Positions 61,017 to 64,000 of a stretch of DNA of 64,000 nucleotides are shown in pieces. The DNA is from Sporosarcina sp. Te-1. Its GTDB lineage: Bacteria; Bacillota; Bacilli; Bacillales_A; Planococcaceae. The first letter of the stretch is position 1; each line of letters begins with the position of its first letter. The position numbers were made by a program, and so were the translations under genes. The notes under the pieces were generated by a model. It was not told the origin of the DNA, made no database searches, and saw nothing but the letters and a program-made list of their open reading frames with translations. The stretch lies in assembly GCF_017498505.1 (NCBI RefSeq), contig NZ_CP071798.1:3211501-3275500 (forward strand), written 5' to 3'.

Positions 61017-62639
61017 ATGATGCAAACACCACTATTATTATCTTCATTCATTAAAAGGGCAGAACAGTTCTTTCCGGACAAGCTGATTATTTCACGCACA
61101 GCCCCGGACAGGATCCACCGGATACCGTACCGGGATTTTGCAAAACGGACGCGGAAATTGTCCAATGCGCTCGAACAATTAGGGATGACAAAGGGAACGA
61201 AAGTGGGAACTTTCGGCTGGAATCACCACCGCCATCTCGAAGCCTATTTCGGAGTGCCGAGCACAGGGGCGATATTGCATATGGTGAACATCCGGCTGGC
61301 GCCGGAACATATCGCCTATGTGATTAATCATGCCGAGGATGAAATCCTTCTGGTAGATGATAATCTGTTTCCGCATTTGGAAAAACTGGCGCCATTGCTG
61401 AAAACGGTCAAGCATTACGTCATCATGGGGGATAGTCAGGAAGTGACGGAAACGGCACTTGAAAATGTCCATTCCTATGAAGCGCTGCTCGAAGGGGCTT
61501 CCGATCAATACGACTACCCGGAAGACCTCGATGAGAATACACCGGCGGGCATGTGTTATACATCTGCGACAACAGGTAATCCGAAAGGCGTCGTGTACAC
61601 ACAACGAGGTATTGTCCTCCATAGCTACGCACTGGGCCTTGCAGATGCGATGGGCATGAAGGAAAGTGACGTGGTAATGCCGGTCGTGCCGATGTTTCAT
61701 GTGAACGCATGGGGGATGCCGTTCGCAGCCGTCTTCTTTGGATCAACCCAAGTATTGCCGGGACCGGGATTCACCCCGCAGCTGCTGCTCGATTTGATTG
61801 AGCAGGAAAAGGTGTCGATCACGGCAGGCGTACCAACGATTTGGCTGGCAGTTCTGAAAGAGCAGGATCAGAATCCAAGAGATCTGTCCTCCTTGCGGGC
61901 GATCGTCTGCGGCGGCTCAGCCTCGCCGAAGGGATTGATCCGGGCATTTGAAGAGCGGTATGGCGTGCCCTTCATTGTCGGCTACGGCATGACCGAAACG
62001 TCACCGCTCGTCAGCTTATCCGTCTACACATCCGGCATGGAGGATCTCACGATGGACGAGAAGATAGACATTCGCGCTTTGCAAGGACTTATCATGCCGG
62101 GGCTGGAAGTGCGCGTCGTAAATGAAAACGGGGAAGTGCCATGGGACGGCAAGACGATGGGGGAGCTGACAGTGCGCGGACCGTGGATTGCCAGCGAATA
62201 CTACAAAGACGAGCGGACAGAAGAAGCATTCAAGGATGGCTGGTTGTATACGGGAGACATCGCCGTCATGACGGAATTCGGCTACTTGAAGCTGACGGAC
62301 CGGACAAAGGATTTGATCAAGAGCGGCGGCGAGTGGATCTCATCAGTAGATTTAGAGAACGCATTGATGACGCACGAAGACGTATTCGAAGCAGCCGTCA
62401 TCGCAGTGCCGCATGAGAAATGGCAAGAGCGGCCGCTCGCCTGCGTCGTGCTGAAAGAGGGACGGGCAGCGGACGAGGTGAAAAAGACAGAACTCCTCTC
62501 CTACTTGGAAGGGCAATTTGCGAAATGGTGGGTTCCGGACGATGTGGTCTTCTTGGATGAAATTCCAAAGACCTCCGTCGGGAAGTTCTTGAAAGCTGCT
62601 TTGCGTGATCGGTTAAAAGAGTATCAGGTGGAAGTGTAA
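61017..62639 (+). CDS. Fatty-acid--CoA ligase (acyl-adenylate synthetase)
   Basis: A 540-residue ANL enzyme. The P-loop motif is YTSATTGNPKGV (usual form YTSGTTG); GYGMTETSP, WLYTGDIAV, and the C-terminal PKTSVGKFLK lysine loop are visible. It activates medium- or long-chain fatty acids to acyl-CoA, the entry step of the cluster. AAGGGGAG supports ATG 61017. It is 110 bp downstream of the acyl-CoA dehydrogenase gene and likely in the same transcript. No enoyl-CoA hydratase is encoded in the cluster. Confidence 0.93.
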   Translation: MMQTPLLLSSFIKRAEQFFPDKLIISRTAPDRIHRIPYRDFAKRTRKLSNALEQLGMTKGTKVGTFGWNHHRHLEAYFGVPSTGAILHMVNIRLAPEHIAYVINHAEDEILLVDDNLFPHLEKLAPLLKTVKHYVIMGDSQEVTETALENVHSYEALLEGASDQYDYPEDLDENTPAGMCYTSATTGNPKGVVYTQRGIVLHSYALGLADAMGMKESDVVMPVVPMFHVNAWGMPFAAVFFGSTQVLPGPGFTPQLLLDLIEQEKVSITAGVPTIWLAVLKEQDQNPRDLSSLRAIVCGGSASPKGLIRAFEERYGVPFIVGYGMTETSPLVSLSVYTSGMEDLTMDEKIDIRALQGLIMPGLEVRVVNENGEVPWDGKTMGELTVRGPWIASEYYKDERTEEAFKDGWLYTGDIAVMTEFGYLKLTDRTKDLIKSGGEWISSVDLENALMTHEDVFEAAVIAVPHEKWQERPLACVVLKEGRAADEVKKTELLSYLEGQFAKWWVPDDVVFLDEIPKTSVGKFLKAALRDRLKEYQVEV

Positions 62640-62651
62640 TAGAAAGGCGAG

Positions 62652-62683
62652 GGCCATCCGGTATGTGTATCGGGTGGCTTTTT
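62652..62683 (+). terminator. Rho-independent terminator
   Basis: GCCATCCG and CGGGTGGC arms with a 10-nt loop and TTTTT. It ends the fatty-acid cluster. Confidence 0.82.
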
Positions 62684-62718
62684 GTGTAGGTTAGGAGTTG
62701 GATAGAGGTTACGGAGGG

Positions 62719-63082
62719 CTTTCGCTCGGGTTGTGGAGTGTTATGCGCGGTTGCGGTGGTGTTATGCTCGGGTTGTGGAGTGTTATGCGCGTTTGCGGAG
62801 GGGTTATGCTCGGGTTGTGGGGTGTTATGCGCGTTTGCGGAGGGGTTATGCTCGGGTTGTGGGGTGTTATGCGCGTTTGCGGAGGGGTTATGCTCGGGTT
62901 GTGGAGTGTTACGCGCGTTTGCGGATGGGTTATGCTCGGGTTGTGGGGTGTTGCGCGTTTGCGGAGGGGTTATGCTCGGTTGCAGAGGGGTTATGCGCGG
63001 TTGCGGAGGGGTTATGCTCGGGTTGTGGAGTGTTATGCGCGGTTGCGGATGGGTTATGCTCGGTTCTGAAGTTATATGCGCG
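62719..63082. repeat. Array D: 21-bp phased repeats with core GTTATGCGCG/GTTATGCTCG
   Basis: Seventeen cores from 62740 to 63071 are spaced exactly 21 bp, except where a 2-bp deletion at 62950 or the degenerate end shifts the register. GCGCG and GCTCG forms alternate, giving a 42-bp dimer. GTTATGCGCG is the reverse complement of CGCGCATAAC, the array A core, so A and D are one family in opposite orientation. A degenerate core is visible at 62719. It lies between convergent genes. Confidence 0.93.
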
Positions 63083-63087
63083 AAAGC

Positions 63088-63097
63088 GGGGGGGGGG
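63088..63097 (+). repeat. Ten-G homopolymer
   Basis: A G10 run directly follows array D. Such a run is prone to slippage. A short ATG-led frame follows it (24 codons) but looks non-coding. Confidence 0.7.
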
Positions 63098-63233
63098 ATG
63101 CTTGGTCACAGGAGGAATGGAAGCTTGTTTGCAGGGATTTCACCGCTTGTTCTTTATTCGATGTTGTGAAGATCACCACAACTATGAAAACAGCTCACTT
63201 TGTAAAGAGAAAATCAGTTTTTCACCTCACCCA

Positions 63234-63300
63234 TTGACAACAGGTTTAATTTACTTAATAATATAAATTAGTTACTAACTAAACTAATTACAAAGGAGGC
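63234..63300 (+). promoter_or_regulatory. MarR-type operator and promoter before a truncated reading frame
   Basis: TTGACA (63234-63239) and AATAAT (63257-63262; 17-bp spacer) are followed by the perfect 15-bp palindrome TTAGTTACTAACTAA (63268-63282), then AAAGGAGG. The following GTG frame (about 63306) stops after 14 codons. The minus-strand marR promoter also has TTGACA-17-AATAAT and a similar A/T palindrome, suggesting control by the neighbouring MarR. The gene once driven by this promoter appears lost. Confidence 0.55.
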
Positions 63301-63433
63301 TTCTGGTGATCGTATTTATGACAAAAACTACAATATCGGATCAGCAGTAGCTCATTTATTAGCGAGTTGTTGGATTATAAATCTCTAAAAACGAAAAAAC
63401 CATAGTCCATAGTAGGACTACAGTTACATTTCA

Positions 63434-63901
63434 TTACTGGTAAGAGCTTAAAAATCTAATAGATTTATTTAAAATGTGTATGAGTTGTTGCGTATCGTCA
63501 GTACCAAGATAGTCTCGCAAAGCTTGAAAGCGGTCAAATAGTTCCTGCTCTCTCGCTGCAACAAATTGGTGTCCGCTTTCGGTGGCTGATACGAGAATGG
63601 AACGCCGATCGTTTGGATCGGTCGTGCGTGTAATGTATCCAATTTGTTCAAGCGATTGAATAACGTGTGTTACAGCGGCTGATGTTATTTTCAATTGCTT
63701 GCTAAGCTCTGAAACCTTGATACCTTTTGTACCTGGTGGACATAAATAGGTTAGATGAACAAGCAGATTGGATTCGCTTTGCCGTAAATCCTTTGAAGGA
63801 CTGAAAACATGACCTATACGTTTTAACTGCCCAAATGTGAAAGCGAGTTCTTTCGTAGTATTATCTATATTTTTTTCTGAATGGTTATTGTCTGCAGACA
63901 T
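63434..63901 (-). CDS. MarR-family transcriptional regulator
   Basis: A 155-residue regulator with the winged helix: VSELSKQLKITSAAVTHVIQSLEQIGYITRTTDPNDRRSILVSATESG (about 62-109). A dimerisation helix precedes and follows it. ACGGAGGT fixes ATG 63901. Its promoter region has an AATAAT-CC-ATTATT palindrome that may be its autoregulatory site. The likely target is the promoter at 63234, but no intact target gene remains in the window. Effector unknown. Confidence 0.88.
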   Translation of the reverse strand: MSADNNHSEKNIDNTTKELAFTFGQLKRIGHVFSPSKDLRQSESNLLVHLTYLCPPGTKGIKVSELSKQLKITSAAVTHVIQSLEQIGYITRTTDPNDRRSILVSATESGHQFVAAREQELFDRFQALRDYLGTDDTQQLIHILNKSIRFLSSYQ

Positions 63902-63911
63902 CCCAATTACC

Positions 63912-63960
63912 TCCGTATATATAATAATGGATTATTTACTAAATTAATTATGTTGTCAAG
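63912..63960 (-). promoter_or_regulatory. Probable marR promoter with overlapping palindrome
   Basis: On the minus strand TTGACA (63954-63959) and AATAAT (63931-63936) are separated by 17 bp, with AATAATCCATTATT overlapping the -10. The layout matches the promoter at 63234. Confidence 0.5.
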
Positions 63961-64000
63961 AATTCATACACCTTTCGATCATTTACCGCTACCTATTAAG

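Noticed and set aside
62698..63266. Plus-strand open frames with repeated CGGVMLGLW or ARLRRGYAR words
   Set aside because: Array D has a 21-bp (seven-codon) period, so frames stay open by chance. Composition is unlike any protein and no ribosome site precedes them.

Overview
The window looks like chromosomal DNA of a low-to-medium-GC Firmicute of the order Bacillales, most likely the Planococcaceae (Sporosarcina-like). The reasons are strong GGAGG ribosome binding sites with frequent TTG and GTG starts, Bacillus-type SAM, preQ1 and T-box leaders, a complete LiaIH-FSR cell-envelope operon, CstR/TusA/TauE persulfide genes, DUF2512 and DUF2187 proteins, and rho-independent terminators after most transcription units. 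No rRNA, tRNA, insertion sequence, prophage or CRISPR array is visible. The family-level placement is inference.

Layout. 0-8.4 kb: a partial DHFR-like reductase, a DUF4184 membrane protein, a lipoprotein, a CHY zinc-finger protein, a stand-alone FhuF-like Fe-S protein, an acetyl-CoA hydrolase/transferase, a membrane-anchored rhodanese, and a three-gene ABC importer of the NitT/TauT/thiamine-precursor class. 8.7-17.2 kb: LD-carboxypeptidase, a drug/metabolite transporter, peptidase T, a YhhN protein, several small unknowns, and a divergent LysR/YeiH pair. 17.4-21.5 kb: a CstR-controlled sulfane-sulfur operon (cstR, DsrE-like, rhodanese, TusA-rhodanese, rhodanese-persulfide dioxygenase, TusA, TauE). 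A matching CstR-type operator pair lies upstream of the isolated rhodanese at 5.1 kb. 21.7-25.3 kb: an ECF sigma/anti-sigma pair, a frameshifted membrane gene, SRPBCC and SMI1/KNR4 proteins. 25.4-34.6 kb: PlsY-type acyltransferase, S-box-controlled metY, a short homoserine dehydrogenase, a BCCT transporter, an unusual ~650-residue aconitase followed by a 59-residue zinc-ribbon gene, and preQ1-controlled queT. 34.8-45 kb: acetyltransferase, duplicated EamA exporters flanking an SRPBCC gene, a CPBP protease, two unknowns, a T-box-controlled methionyl-tRNA synthetase, a decayed gene and an MFS transporter. 45.4-57.6 kb: a two-component system with a small overlapping membrane ORF between regulator and kinase, a TrkA-type K+ channel, a second CPBP protease, a TM-helix-repeat channel and the lia operon. 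57.8-63.9 kb: a fatty-acid degradation cluster (thiolase, SDR, acyl-CoA dehydrogenase, acyl-CoA ligase) and a MarR regulator.

The most unusual signal is not a gene. At least six spacers carry arrays of short core words repeated in strict ~21-bp register, usually alternating to give a ~42-bp dimer. Three core families are seen, each twice: CGCGCATAA (8.4 kb; reverse orientation at 62.7 kb), TTTGGC/TCTGGC (27.9 kb; degenerate at 35.5 kb) and GGTGATAA (42.2 kb; degenerate reverse at 45.1 kb). The primary sequences differ but the architecture is the same: two helical turns, an alternating dimer, a 6-10-bp core and a variable spacer. In the 8.4-kb array the variable spacers keep self-complementary arms while changing sequence. 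The arrays sit in convergent, co-directional, divergent and leader-internal spacers; one separates a T-box leader from its synthetase. I know of no described family with this architecture, but I could not search for one.
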